NCBI GenBank assembly: GCA_036852015.1
Contig: JAANDG010000301.1
Location: forward strand, 62,001 to 126,000
Reading direction: 5' to 3'
Length of the DNA stretch: 64,000 bases
From: Pelodera strongyloides
Lineage: Eukaryota; Nematoda; Chromadorea; Rhabditida; Rhabditidae
In this document: positions 48,213-59,920 of the stretch, in pieces
How the letters are laid out: each line of letters begins with the position of its first letter
Position numbering within the stretch: position 1 is the stretch's first letter
The notes under the pieces: model-generated
The model's input: the letters and a program-made list of their open reading frames with translations, nothing else
Database searches by the model: none
What the model was told of the DNA's origin: nothing
Translations under genes and position numbers: made by a program

Positions 48213-49160
48213 CTGTGATTGAGCGTGACTCATATTTATTTTTTTCGTCAAATTTTAATTATTTCGTGAGTGTGTGTTAGTTAGTGTGCATTGTCTCATG
48301 TGGTGCTTTTCTCTGCAGCAACAACGCGCTCGCCGTGTAGCTTGCCGCAGCAGTTTCGTAGCACATTAGAGAATGTGATTGAGCGTGATTCGTATTTATT
48401 TTTTCGTCAAATTTTAATTATCTCCTGAGTATATGTTAGTTAGTGTGCATTGTCTCATGTGGTACTTTTCTCTGCGGCAACAACGCGCTCGCCGTGTAGC
48501 TTGCCGCAGCAGTTTCGAGCACATTAGATAATGTGATTGAGCGTGACGCATATTTATTTTTTTTCGTCAAATTTTAATTATTTCGTGAGTATATGTTAGT
48601 TAGTGTGCATTGTCTCATGTGGTACTTTTCTCTGCGGCAACAACGCGCTCGCCGTGTAGCTTGCCGCAGCAGATTCGTAGCACATTAGAGAATGATTGAG
48701 CGTGACTCGTATTTATTTTTTCGTCAAATTTTAATTATCTCGTGAGTATATGTTAGTTAGTGTGCATTGTCTCATGTGGTGCTTTTCTCTGCAGCAACAA
48801 CGCGCTCGACGTGTAGCTTGCCGCAGCCGTTTCGTAGCACATTAATTGAGCGTGAATCATATTTATTTTTTTCGTCAAATTTTAATTATTTCGTGAGTTT
48901 ATGTTAGTTGTTGTGCATTGTCTCATGTGGTACTTTTCTCTGCGCAACAACGCGCTCGCCGTGTAGCTTGCCGCAGCAGTTTCGAGCACATAAGAGAATG
49001 TGATTGAGCGTGACTCATATTTTTTTTTGTCAAATTTTAATTATTTTGTGAGTATGTGTTAGTTAGTGTGCATTGTCTCATGTGGTACTTTTCTCTGCGG
49101 CAACAACGCGTTCGCCGTGTAGCTTGCCGCAGCAGTTTCGTAGCACATTAGAGAATGTGA
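48213..49160 (+). repeat. Tandem repeat, six units of about 158 bp
   Basis: Units start at about 48214, 48373, 48531, 48691, 48843 and 49001. Each has GATTGAGCGTGACTC, a T-run, TCAAATTTTAATTA, GTTAGTGTGCATTGTCTCAT and CAACAACGCGCTCGCCGTGT. Units differ by a few substitutions and small indels. No frame stays open through the array. Confidence 0.92.
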
Positions 49161-49297
49161 TGATTTAGTTGACTATTGTTTTTTCATCCCTTCATATTGA
49201 TGCACACATTTTACGCATTAGTAAATATCTACATATTTCTTCGTCAAATTTATGTATATGAAATGTATACAGAGTTGTTCACGTGTGGATTCATATT

Positions 49298-49340
49298 TAT
49301 ATGGAAACCAGCCGGCTACGCCGCCCGAGGCGACTTTCTA
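49298..49340 (+). repeat. Short GC hairpin motif, copy 2
   Basis: ACCAGCCGGCTACGCCGCCC then GAGGCGACTTT, related to 32135-32170. A TTTAAAGTATAC stretch follows 35 bp later, as in copy 3. Confidence 0.4.
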
Positions 49341-49789
49341 TTACATTTTTTTTAAAGTATACGTGAAACGTGGTTTTAAAAGTAGTTACAAAAAAATTAT
49401 AGTATGGATCATATGCTAAAATCCTCGCTTCGTTGCTCTTTGTGTTGCTTTAGAGCTGCATGTTCTTTGTAGTTTATTCGTAGTACTTTGAGCGCCGCCA
49501 ACTCGCACGGCTGATACGGCACACGCATTCCATAGATGCAGCCTTTTTACAGCTTTTGTGAGAGCGGCGCTCAGGATGTGAGATGGCTCAGTGCATGGGA
49601 ACATGAACTACTGAACCAATCCTACAACCTGAGCGTAACGCACATCATCCAAACGTACAAACGCACAAACAAACAAACAAAGCTCCCAACTTTATATAAT
49701 AAGATAACTGGCGTCAACTCCTCTTTGAAACGTTATAAACAAAAAATAAATAGCGATTGTCGAAGCTTACTGCCTGCGTGTTAGTATAA

Positions 49790-49864
49790 ATTAAAACCAG
49801 ACGGTTGTCGCCGCCTGATGCGGCATTTAAGTTTAAAGTATGCTACGTAAACGATACTTTGAAG
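49790..49864 (+). repeat. Short GC hairpin motif, copy 3
   Basis: ACCAGACGGTTGTCGCCGCC then TGATGCGGCATTTAAG and TTTAAAGTATGC. It has the same order of elements as copy 2, so these are probably ends of one diverged repeat family. Confidence 0.4.
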
Positions 49865-50035
49865 TGCGCATATTTAGATGAATGTCTGGAGCGTATCTTC
49901 CAACGTTTGTGTAAACAGGACCTATTGCCCATATTTTGTAAATGTGGAACAGATTTATTCCAAATGACTGAAACGTAGAAAAAATTCGATGTGGTCGTAA
50001 TCACAAATAAATTCACCCGGCCACAAACGGGGAGG

Positions 50036-50560
50036 GCGTAAAGTTGCCGCTTACATGCTAAATTTGCCGCTTGCACGCCGTACACACACGCCATTACGCC
50101 TCGGTCTTTTCGCGTGCAAACGCACTGAAGAAAGTTGACATGCAAGCTGCTACCGTACGGCGTGCAAAGTCCATTTGGCAACTTGGTGGCGTGCAAAAAT
50201 GCGAGCGGAATGGAAAAGGCGTGCAACTTCCCGCCGTTAAGCCGCTTGCACGCGAAAAGGCCGTTGTGATGTGGCGTGAGTACGGCGCGCAAGCGGCTAC
50301 CTTACTTCTTCACGACGTGCAGGCGGCTACCTTACGTCTTCACGGCGGGCAACTTGCACACCAGAACCCAACGTGCGCCTTCTTCCACGCCGCATGCACA
50401 CCGTGCCGTAACATTGCCGCGTGCACGGGTGCTCGCCAATTTTTACGTTGCGACGTGATGTGGAAATGCAAGTTGCACGCCACCAAGTTGCTAAATGCAC
50501 TTCTCACGCCGCTCTCACTCGGATTGCACGCCAAGTTTCATCAGTGCGGGAAATCCAGAT
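50036..50560. repeat. GC-rich patch packed with GCGTGCAA motifs
   Basis: A 0.5-kb island, clearly GC-richer than its surroundings, contains well over ten copies of GTGCAA/TTGCAC, mostly as GGCGTGCAA or TTGCACGCC, in both orientations at irregular 15-40-bp spacing. It leaves a 195-codon plus-strand frame (50071-50658) and a 149-codon minus-strand frame open. Neither shows a domain; I read the frames as a by-product of the motif. Confidence 0.6.
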
Positions 50561-50659
50561 GCGATGATCTACCTTCAAAAGTTGTGGGAAGCGATAGAAC
50601 CGAGCATCAATATTACAGAAGGATGATTACAGTTAGCTTATGTTTACCCAAAAATTAGA

Positions 50660-52370
50660 ACACTCTTGATAAAATCTCAACGTCCATAATTTAATTTTGA
50701 CCTAAAGCGAATTAGCGGTCGGTCTCAACAAAAAAAAAATAGAAAAAGAGTAAACAACCGTGCGTTGATTGCATTTAAACCGTGCGTTTTTTGCGTATTT
50801 TACTAGCAAATTCAAAATATTTTGTCAACATTTCGTCATTTGGATGCCGCGGAATGTTTAATTATTTCAAATTCCCAGATTGCGTTTTTTTTAGCTATTT
50901 TACTAGGCCGACCACCATGTGCGGATTTTTCCATGCAAAATCAAAAAAATTCTTAGTTTGCACACATTTTTTTGTAATACGCGCTTACTTGTTTGTGTGT
51001 TTATATTTATTTTCGTTGATAACTGTTTTTAAACTATTTTTGGTGAAAAAAAAACCCCACACCGGGTGATATTTCGCTTTAAAATGGTGGAATGGTGCAC
51101 AATTTCTAAAATAGGAGTACAATTCCACGGGAAGCTGACACATGGATTGGATTGCTATAGAAAATATTCCAAGTAATTCTCCAAGTAACTAACAAACTAG
51201 AGTTTTTAATATTTTTTTAAGGCCGGACCCGCAGGCCGGGCCGGGTTTAGTACCCTCCCATGTGGATATTCTTGTGTGGTTCCATGATATGATAAATTTT
51301 TCGATACTTGGAAGCAAAATCAGGAAATTTTGCCATGCATTGGATGACTGATGGGGTCTCGATGTATGGCAAAAATGGCACTACACGAGAATTGGCACTA
51401 CACGAGAACAACTACAGACCGCCAAAAAATGGTCCCGCGGCAGGTAGCCACAGGACTGGGCAATTCCGTGATCGACTGCCACTTTTTTTTTGTTCAATTA
51501 TTATGATATGTGCAAAATCACCCACGTGGATTAAATACTGAAAATTAATACTGATATATATTATTCGATATAAAGCTAAGAAATGTGATCCGGTTATATG
51601 CAACTAAAAGCTCTAAGGTCCCAGTGCAATGAGGACGCTCAAGTACCACAAGTGAACCTGTGAGCAAAACAAGGATAATATTGCGGAAGCTGTAATTCAA
51701 ATTAACATATTAAAGACAAAGTACGGAAGGAAACAAACACGTTTGCAGTGCCACGCTATTTCACAAGAAAACCATAAATGGATATAAGGATAAAATAGAG
51801 CTAGCACTGGTTACGGTTTTTCCATATAAGTGAATGCGGTGTGTTTCTGAAGACCTTGCTGAAAATTGGATTCTTGGTTCATTCTACTATATCAAGGAGT
51901 AACTGTTATGTGAGTTAGGACTCGCAATCATAATATGAATTGTTCCGCCGGTTTATAAAAAGGGTGTCAAGGGCATCCGAACCGCGTTATGCAAAAGGAT
52001 TTGTCTCACTAATAATATATAATTCAAAACCGCCTCCCGCGTCTGTTGGTCTGAGGACTTTTTTTCGAATTTCGACCTCAAACTTGATCAGTCTACTGAT
52101 CTTGAGACGCTGATAACGAAATCGAAGGTCGCTCCGTCTGTTTCCGCTTCCGCGCGGAGAAACACGACCGCAAAGTTGGTCAGAGAAACAGAAAATAGCG
52201 CGCAACCGCGAGAGAGTCAGTCATTGTTTACATCGACAGACCCACCGGCCGACAAAGAGAGAGAGAGGCGGAGCCGGGGCATCATAGTCATCCCATTATG
52301 GGGATTTTGCACGTATGCAACAACTCCTTGCGAGTATGTACACGAAGTACCGTATTTTGTAACTAAGTAT
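50660..52370. other. Unassigned repeat-rich region
   Basis: AT-rich with poly-A/T runs. No exon chain is visible. 52000-52260 is GC-richer and contains GAGAGAGAG and CGCTCCGTCTG blocks, but I could not assign it. Confidence 0.35.
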
Positions 52371-52371
52371 G

Positions 52372-52741
52372 AATCAAAATTGGCCGAATCGTTCCGTTCT
52401 AAGTGTTAACGTATTCAGTAGGAAGAGACAAGCTTCACACTGATACTCATGCTTTCCGGTTCCGCATCCGGACCGAGATATAAAACTTTCTCCGACGATC
52501 TCATTTTTCTATGCTATTTTCACGTCTATGATCATCGAACAACTTTTGTTGAGCTACAGAGCTGACAGCGTGGTGTGCACTTCACTATCGGGAACCATGA
52601 ACAAAATGATACCAAGCTCAACGAAAGCTTCATCCGCGCGGACCATATATGGAAAACACTAAAATGATGACGTCATCAAAAATCAAAATTGGCCGATTCG
52701 TTCCGTTCCAAGTGCTAACGTACCCAGAATGAAGAGATAAG
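52372..52741 (+). repeat. Direct repeats flanking a 250-bp unit
   Basis: 52377-52432 and 52684-52740 match closely (AAAATTGGCCGA.TCGTTCCG, then AAGTG.TAACGTA.CCAG). The second copy is preceded by ATGATGACGTCATC and lies directly left of the 129-bp satellite. Confidence 0.7.
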
Positions 52742-52785
52742 TTCAGAAATAAGGTTCATCTTTCAATGTCGGCTTCAGACGCTGT

Positions 52786-55700
52786 GACGTCAAAATCAAG
52801 TTGACGTGCAAACATCGTTCCCGATGACCATCGATGACGAATATGGATACGGCTACCGAAGACGAAGCGGGCAACCGAGCTTTCATAAACATCGTCATCG
52901 AATTCAGAAGCGGTGACGTGCAAACATCGTTCCCGATGACCATCGATAATGAATATGGATACGGCTACCGAAGACGAGACGGGCAACCCGGCTTTCATGA
53001 ACATCGTCATCGGATTCAGAAGCGGTGACGTCAAAATCAAGTTGACGTGCAAACATCGTTCCCGATGACCATCGATGATGAATACGGATACGGCTACCGA
53101 AGACGAGACGGGCAACCCGGCTTTCATGAACATCGTCATCGGATTCAGAAGCGGTGACGTCAAAATCAAGTTGACGTGCAAACATCGTTCCCGATGACCA
53201 TCGATGATGAATACGGATACGGCTACCGAAGACGAGACGGGCAACCCGGCTTTCATGAACATCGTCATCGGATTCAGAAGCGGTGACGTCAAAATCAAGT
53301 TGACGTGCAAACATCGTTCCCGATGACCATCGATGATGAATATGGATACGGCTACCGAAGACGAGACGGGCAACCCGGCTTTCATGAACATCGTCATCGG
53401 ATTCAGAAGCGGTGACGTCAAAATCAAGTTGACGTGCAAACATCGTTCCCGATGACCATCGATGATGAATACGGATACGGCTACCGAAGACGAGACGGGC
53501 AACCGGGCTTTCATGAACATCGTCATCGAATTCAGAAGCGATGACGTCAAAATCAAGTTGACGTGCAAACATCGTTCCCGATGACCATCGATGATGAATA
53601 CGGATACGGCTACCGAAGACGGGACGGGCAACCCGGCTTTCATGAACATCCTCATCGAATTCAGAAGCGGTGACGTCAAAATCAAGTTGACATGCAAACA
53701 TCGTTCCCGATGACCATCGATGATGAATACGGATACGGCTACCGAAGACGAGACGGGCAACCGGGCTTTCATGAACATCGTCATCGAATTCAGAAGCGGT
53801 GGCGTCAAAATCAAGTTGACGTGCAAACATCGTTCCCGATGACCATCGATGATGAATACGGATACGGCTACCGACGAGACGAGACGGGCGGGCAACCGGC
53901 TTTCATGAACATCGTCATCGGATTCAGAAGCGGGGACGGTGACGTCAAAATCAAGTTACGTGCAAACATCGTTCCCGATGACCATCGATGATGAATATGG
54001 ATACGGTTACCGAAGACGAGACGGGCAACCCGGCTTTCATGAACATCGTCATCGAATTCAGAAGCGGTGACGTCAAAATCAAGTTGACGTGCAAACATCG
54101 TTCCCGATGACCATCGATGATGAATATGGATACGGCTACCGAAGACGAGACGGGCAACCCGGCTTTCATGAACATCGTCATCGAATTCAGAAGCGGTGAC
54201 GTCAAAATCAAGTTGACGTGCAAACATCGTTCCCGATGACCATCGATGATGAATACGGATACGGCTACCGAAGACGGGACGGGCAACCCGGCTTTCATGA
54301 ACATCGTCATCGGATTCAGAAGCGATGACGTCAAAATCAAGTTGACGTGCAAACATCGTTCCCGATGACCATCGATGATGAATACGGATACGGCTACCGA
54401 AGACGGGACGGGCAACCCGGCTTTCATGAACATCGTCATCGAATTCAGAAGCGGTGACGTCAAAATCAAGTTGACGTGCAAACATCGTTCCCGATGACCA
54501 TCGATGACGAATACGGATACGGCTACCGAAGACGAGACGGGCAACCCGGCTTTCATGAACATCGTCATTGGATTCAGAAGCGGTGACGTCAAAATCAAGT
54601 TGACGTGCAAACATCGTTCCCGATGACCATCGATGATGAATACGGATACGGCTACCGAAGACGAGACGGGCAACCGGGCTTTCATGAACATCGTCATCGA
54701 ATTCAGAAGCGGTGACGTCAAAATCAAGTTGACGTGCAAACATCGTTCCCGATGACCATCGATGATGAATACGGATACGGCTACCGAAGACGAGACGGGC
54801 AACCCGGCTTTCATGAACATCGTCATCGGATTCAGAAGCGGTGACGTCAAAATCAAGTTAACGTGCAAACATCGTTCCCGATGACCATCGATGATGAATA
54901 TGGATACGGCTACCGAAGACGAGACGGGCAACCCGGCTTTCATGAACATCGTCATCGGAATTCAGAAGCGGTGACGTCGTCAAAAATAGTTGACGTGCAA
55001 ACATCGTTCCCGATGACCATCGATGATGAATACGGATACGGCTACCGAAGACGAGACGGGCAACCGGGCTTTCATGAACATCGTCATCGGATTCAGAAGC
55101 GGTGACGTCAAAATCAAGTTGACGTGCAAACATCGTTCCCGATGACCATCGATGATGAATATGGATACGGCTACCGAAGACGAGACGGGCAACCCGGCTT
55201 TCATGAACATCGTCTTCGGAATCAGAAGCGGTGACGTCAAAATCAAGTTGACGTGCAAACATCGTTCCCGATGACCATCGATGATGAATACGGATACGGC
55301 TACCGAAGACGAGACGGGCAACCGGGCTTTCATGAACATCGTCATCGGATTCAGAAGCGGTGACGTCAAAATCAAGTTGACGTGCAAACATCGTTCCCGA
55401 TGACCATCGATGATGAATACGGATACGGCTACCGAAGACGAGACGGGCAACCGGGCTTTCATGAACATCGTCATCGAATTCAGAAGCGGTGACGTCAAAA
55501 TCAAGTTGACGTGCAAACATCGTTCCCGATGACCATCGATGATGAATACGGATACGGCTACCGAAGACGAGACGGGCAACCGGGCTTTCATGAACATCGT
55601 CATCGGATTCAGAAGCGGTGACGTCAAAATCAAGTTAACGTGCAAACATCGTTTCCGATGACCATCGATGATGAATATGGATACGGCTACCGAAGACGAG

Positions 55701-55815
55701 ACGGGCAACCCGGCTTTCATGAACATCGTCATCGAATTCAGAAGCGGTGACGTCAAAATCAAGTTGACGTGCAAACATCGTTCCCGATGACCATCGATGA
55801 TGAATACGGATACGA
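52786..55815. repeat. 129-bp satellite, about 24 units
   Basis: The phase marker GACGTGCAAACATCG occurs at 52803, 52915, 53044, 53173, 53302, 53431, 53560 and so on to 55766. The period is 129 bp with rare indels (the first unit lacks about 17 bp). Nearly every unit carries GGTGACGTCA, containing the CRE palindrome TGACGTCA, and an ATCGATGATGAATA block. Because 129 is divisible by three, two minus-strand frames remain open for 200-380 codons. Units differ by only a few substitutions (ATA/ACG, CCCGG/CCGGG, GGATTC/GAATTC), so the array is young or homogenised. Confidence 0.95.
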
Positions 55816-57285
55816 TGAATGTAAACTATGAAAATACATAACTATATATAAACATCTGAAATATATAATAATTAATTATGGTTAATTATCTCAAACTAAT
55901 TATCCTTGAATTGACATTCAAGACAATAAGAAACCCACTATTAGATTTCTGTTGATAGTTACAAGTTACAACTACACACAACAGCTGTACATATTCACAA
56001 AAAAAGCGTTTAGGTCCAAACAAGTAGGAGGAACCATAATACTCAGCCGGATCTCAAGAAGACGACTGGAAATTAGTCTTGGGGCGGGAAGTTACCACAA
56101 CACAAATGCTCTAATAGAAGCAGGACGTCCACAGTCAGTGAAGCTAACAGATGTGAATAAAAGCAAGCCACGGACAAATATCGCACAATCCAATCGTATC
56201 AAATATAGCACGCGAATCGAGCGCCGTAAGTCCAACAGGAATAACCCCTGTGCAACAAATAAATGACATTGCTGACACAAAAAAGCTCCCCCCCCCCCTC
56301 CCATTTTGGAATAACGCAAAAAGTGCACCTCTCGCTTAACGTGCATTTTGTCGGTGACTCCAGCACAGAAAAACCATCAACTACGTTGTTATTTTCAACA
56401 GCTGCAAGAATGGCTAGCAATTATATGTAAATTATTGTGGAACTGCGCAGCTCCTCGGAGAATTCAAATGAATCTTGATTGCTTAACTCGTTATTTTCAC
56501 TCGTATTTCGTATTTAAATAACATTGCATATATAATGAGAAATGTGCTTTCAAGTGTTAAATATGTATGTCACATCAACTCGAGAAAATATTTATCAAAT
56601 CAACAACTTATTATGCACACGTACAATAACAATAAATGTAAATAAACGTAAATAAACCAGTCTTATAGAAAGAAAAGTGAATAATCAGAAAGTCTAATAA
56701 AGTAATCGAAAAAAAATAAGAAATCAAGCAAAACGGGGAAACAAAACATTAGACAACTAGAATCGATAAAATAATTAGGCGTTTAACTCTACGGAGAGAC
56801 GGACTAAGTGCCAAAAGAGTGAAATAAAATGTAACACATAAAGCAATAATAAGTTTTTGAAAGGAATGTTGAATAACAGCATTCCCATGCATTATGTGCA
56901 AATGAGCATGGTTAGAATAAAAAATCTCGCGAATTCGACACAACTCATTGTCATTATAAGTACATAGAAACGGGATTGCAGGATAAAAAATCTGAATAGA
57001 GTGTAGAAACGCTTCGTAAAGAAGGTGTCACATAAAAGTATAACTATGCGAACATAAAAGATGGATGGAAGTTCCTAGACGAGGATCTTACTATGGGTGG
57101 GTCTGGTCACTACGACTACCATGGCTCCCCATTGGCTTCACGATGGTCGAAAGCAATAAAAGAAATAAAAAGCTGTCCAAACGTTTTCCTTTGTCTAAGT
57201 CGCGGTTTATCAATTCATTTTTCAGTGTTTAAACATCAGTTTTTCCAGCTCGGACAACTTTATTACTTTCTTTTTTCCTTTCGTG
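55816..57285. other. Intergenic, no feature seen
   Basis: AT-rich unique-looking DNA with a C10 run near 56289. Short open frames only, with no domain and no splice chain. Confidence 0.45.
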
Positions 57286-57450
57286 GTAAAATAAAATAAA
57301 ATAAAATATAAAAGCAAAAATAAACAAATAAGAAAAAAATGAAAAAAAAAATACAATAAAATAAGCTGAACAAAAAAAAATAAAAATAAAATAATGTAAA
57401 AAAAAATAAAAATAAAAATAAGATAAAATAAGACATAAATAGATAAAACA
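57286..57450. repeat. A-rich simple sequence (AAATA)n
   Basis: Degenerate ATAAA/AAAAATAAA repeats on the plus strand. Read on the minus strand they mimic a Phe/Tyr/Leu membrane protein, which is an artefact. Confidence 0.85.
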
Positions 57451-57513
57451 TAGATAAATAGAGTCTACATACGAGTTTTCGATCGAGGATAGGGTTATCC
57501 ACGTAATACCTAC

Positions 57514-57753
57514 TTGAGCATGGAAATCAAATCCAGTTCTACGTGTCTTCTTTTCCAAATCGTCGTCAAAGTCAAAATCGATTGCATATGACGGGTCGTC
57601 GACCTCTTCCTTCACTGGTGCTCTGGTACTCATGCACTCCTCAACTAGTCCAGTATCGACCGGCTCATTCTCGACTGAACCTCCGAGTCCTTCTTCGAAA
57701 AATGGTTGCACCATATGAAGATAATCATCGTTATCGGGAACCTCCTCCTTCAC
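57514..57753 (-). CDS. Exon of an acidic nuclear-type protein (gene incomplete)
   Basis: A minus-strand exon between a GTGTTTAG acceptor (57754) and a GTAGGT donor (57513). Its frame is open for 80 codons, rich in Asp/Glu, with VKEEVPD near the start and VKEEVDD near residue 51, both fitting the sumoylation consensus (hydrophobic-Lys-x-Glu), then DFDFDDDLEKKTRRTGFDF. I do not recognise the protein. Possible upstream exons at 58.9-59.9 kb on the same strand share an acidic/Pro-Glu style, but I could not join all phases. Confidence 0.4.
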
Positions 57754-57805
57754 CTAAACACTCTATTATAACGATGTAATGGCCGGTTTGAAACGAAAAC
57801 TGTAG

Positions 57806-58730
57806 GTAAAAGTGTGGAATACTACCCCAGTGTAGAATGCTACCCAAATCGGGAATATACTACCCCACAACAAAGGGGTAGTATTTTTTCGAAAAAATAT
57901 TCTGCACAAATACTACCCCAAAATTTAAAAATACTACCCCCATTTACGAAAACTACCCCAGGTGATGGGGTAGTAAAATCCCTAAATGGGGAAGCATATT
58001 CCCTAAAATGGGGTAGTCATGTAAAATGGGGGTAGCCAAGTAGTCCGCTCAGGTAAACTTTTACAACCCTACCATATTTTCGAAACACACTACCACCAGT
58101 TGAAAAAATACTACCCCTATTTCGGTAGAATACTACCCCCGGAATTTTTTTGCAAAATACTACCCCATAAAGCCAATGGGGTAGTCATGTAAAATGGTTT
58201 GGTAGTCATGTAAAATACGTGGGGTAGCCATGTAAAATAAGTGGGGTAGTCATGTAAAATAGGTGGGGTAGTCACGTAAAATAGGTGGGGTAGACATGTA
58301 AAATAAGGTGGGGTAGTGATGTAAAATAGGTTGGGTAGTCATGTAAAATAGGTGGGGTAGTGATGTAAAATAGGTGGGGTAGTGATGTAAAATAGGTGGG
58401 GTAGTCATGTGAAATAGGTGGGGTAAAATAGGTGGGGTACTCATGTAAAATTGGTTGGAGTAGTCATGTAAAATAGGTGGGGTAGTCATGTAAAATAAGT
58501 TTGGGGTAGTCATGTAAAACAGGTGGGGTCATGTAAAATAAGTTTGGGGGTAGTCATGTAAAATAAGTTGGTGGTAGTATTCTACAATGGGGTAGTATAT
58601 TTTCCGGGGTAGCGCATTGCAGGGGTAGTATTTTCCCATGTGGTAGTATATTTTATTTTGGGGTAGTACATTTGCAAAATGGGGTAGTGTTCTACACTTC
58701 TGCCAAGTATTCCCAAAAAGGGAATACAGA
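57806..58730. repeat. Foldback minisatellite of GGGGTAG/CTACCCC
   Basis: The left part (57820-58150) carries CTACCCC blocks and the right part (58160-58690) GGGGTAG blocks. Inside the right part, about 15 units of GGGGTAGTCATGTAAAATAG run head-to-tail (58185-58560). The outer ends match in inverted orientation: AAGTGTGGAATACTACCCC at left and GGGGTAGTGTTCTACACTT at right. No coding content. Confidence 0.85.
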
Positions 58731-58879
58731 ATTCAAAACCCCGCAATTATAGCACACAAAAAACAGACAATTTTGTGCCAAATTTGTAGGCGACTAACTA
58801 ACAAGCAAATTAACAAGTATGAAACACAGCCATTGCAAGATTGCAAGTAAGTGGTGCTGTGCTGCAGCACGGACTAGGT

Positions 58880-59920
58880 AAATCAGTAAACTGTAAACTA
58901 ACTGGCATCATCTGTTGAGTAGAAGAGCCAGCTTGCTCGTATTCTGCAGGAGGTACCTCGGGCTCCGACTCAGGCTCAGGCACATTCTGGCACTGTTCAG
59001 AGGAAGCACTCACTCATCCTAAATATATACGACATAACAGTATCGAAAAATTGCACAATTTGTAATGAGGGATTCCGAGTTGTTAAGTGCTAATAATTCC
59101 CGATGCTACCATTACAAATACTATAAAACCAAAAAAAATTCATACTAAGTCAATCCGCGGATAACATCACAGAAACAAAACAAAAAATTATTCAAATCAC
59201 ACCCTGAGCCGATAGTTTTGATAACATTCTTCACTGCACGGAACGAATATCAACTTAAAAAGCGAAATAATAGCGAGATAATAGAAGTACTGCCGGGGCA
59301 GACAATAAATTGTCAGTGCCTAATTAACATATTCGGGAAATAGGGGCTCTGAACTAACAGCACAGTAAAAAAAGCTTTGTGTCAAAGGTGAGCATGAGAC
59401 AGGCACAAAACACATAAATCAAAGTATATGTAAACTAACGTGTTCAGGTGCTACACTCAGTGTTCCGTTCGTTAGCCCATCTTCGAAGGAGCTCCATTAT
59501 GAGATAGCGCATGGTTCGACATCTACAACACGCATAAGCCAATGTCAAAGCTCATAATGTCAGCAAAATTAAACCGAGTAAAATAGAAAGTCTTAGAAAA
59601 ACAAACCCTTGCCAGATTGACTTCAGTTATTGCCTTCTGCATGCAGATGTCGATGTTTGCGGCTTCGGCAAAGACGGCAAAGACTTGATTCCGAACTGCT
59701 CCGAAGCCTTCTGACAGCAAGACAGCACATGGGTCGACATCTAAAAACACATACACCAATGCCAAAAATCAGAATGTTTGGGAAGACAAAAACGAATAAA
59801 AAGAGTGATTAAAAAAAGCACAAAAAAACGGTACCTTGCCAGATTGCCTTCCCAACGTGTAGTTCTCGATGTTCGAAGGGACCGCTGACTGCAGCTCTTC
59901 AGAATCTGCTGGAAGACCAC
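58880..59920 (-). CDS. Possible exons of an unidentified minus-strand gene
   Basis: Three exon-like frames on the minus strand: 59917-59837 (ADSEELQSAVPSNIEN, donor GTACCG), 59739-59601 (DVDPCAVLLSEGFGAVRNQ, acceptor TTTTAG) and about 59005-58890 (VPEPESEPEVPPAEYEQAGS, donor GTTAGT). A degenerate copy of the DVDPCAV exon (DVEPCAIS then stop) lies at 59525-59460. The exon phases do not all agree, so this may be a decayed or partly duplicated gene. No known domain. Confidence 0.3.

Larger units (their letters stand above)
47982..51376. repeat. Dispersed short repeat pair
   Basis: 47995-48048 (TACTTGGAAGCAAAATC...TTTTGCCATACATCGAGACCCC) and 51303-51375 (same opening, then GGGGTCTCGATGTATGGCAAA) share two blocks. 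In the second copy the closing block is inverted relative to the first, so one copy has suffered an internal inversion. Confidence 0.55.

Noticed and set aside
48213..49160. CRISPR array
   Set aside because: The whole unit repeats in tandem with no variable spacers, in a eukaryotic genome.
50071..50658. 195-codon plus-strand gene
   Set aside because: The frame arises from repeated GCGTGCAA words, the opposite strand is also open, and there is no domain or splice context.
52756..55774. Large repeat proteins of 200-380 residues on the minus strand
   Set aside because: They are explained by a 129-bp satellite whose length is a multiple of three; several overlapping frames are open at once.
57229..57502. 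Minus-strand membrane protein rich in Phe/Tyr/Leu
   Set aside because: It is the translation of an (AAATA)n simple-sequence tract.
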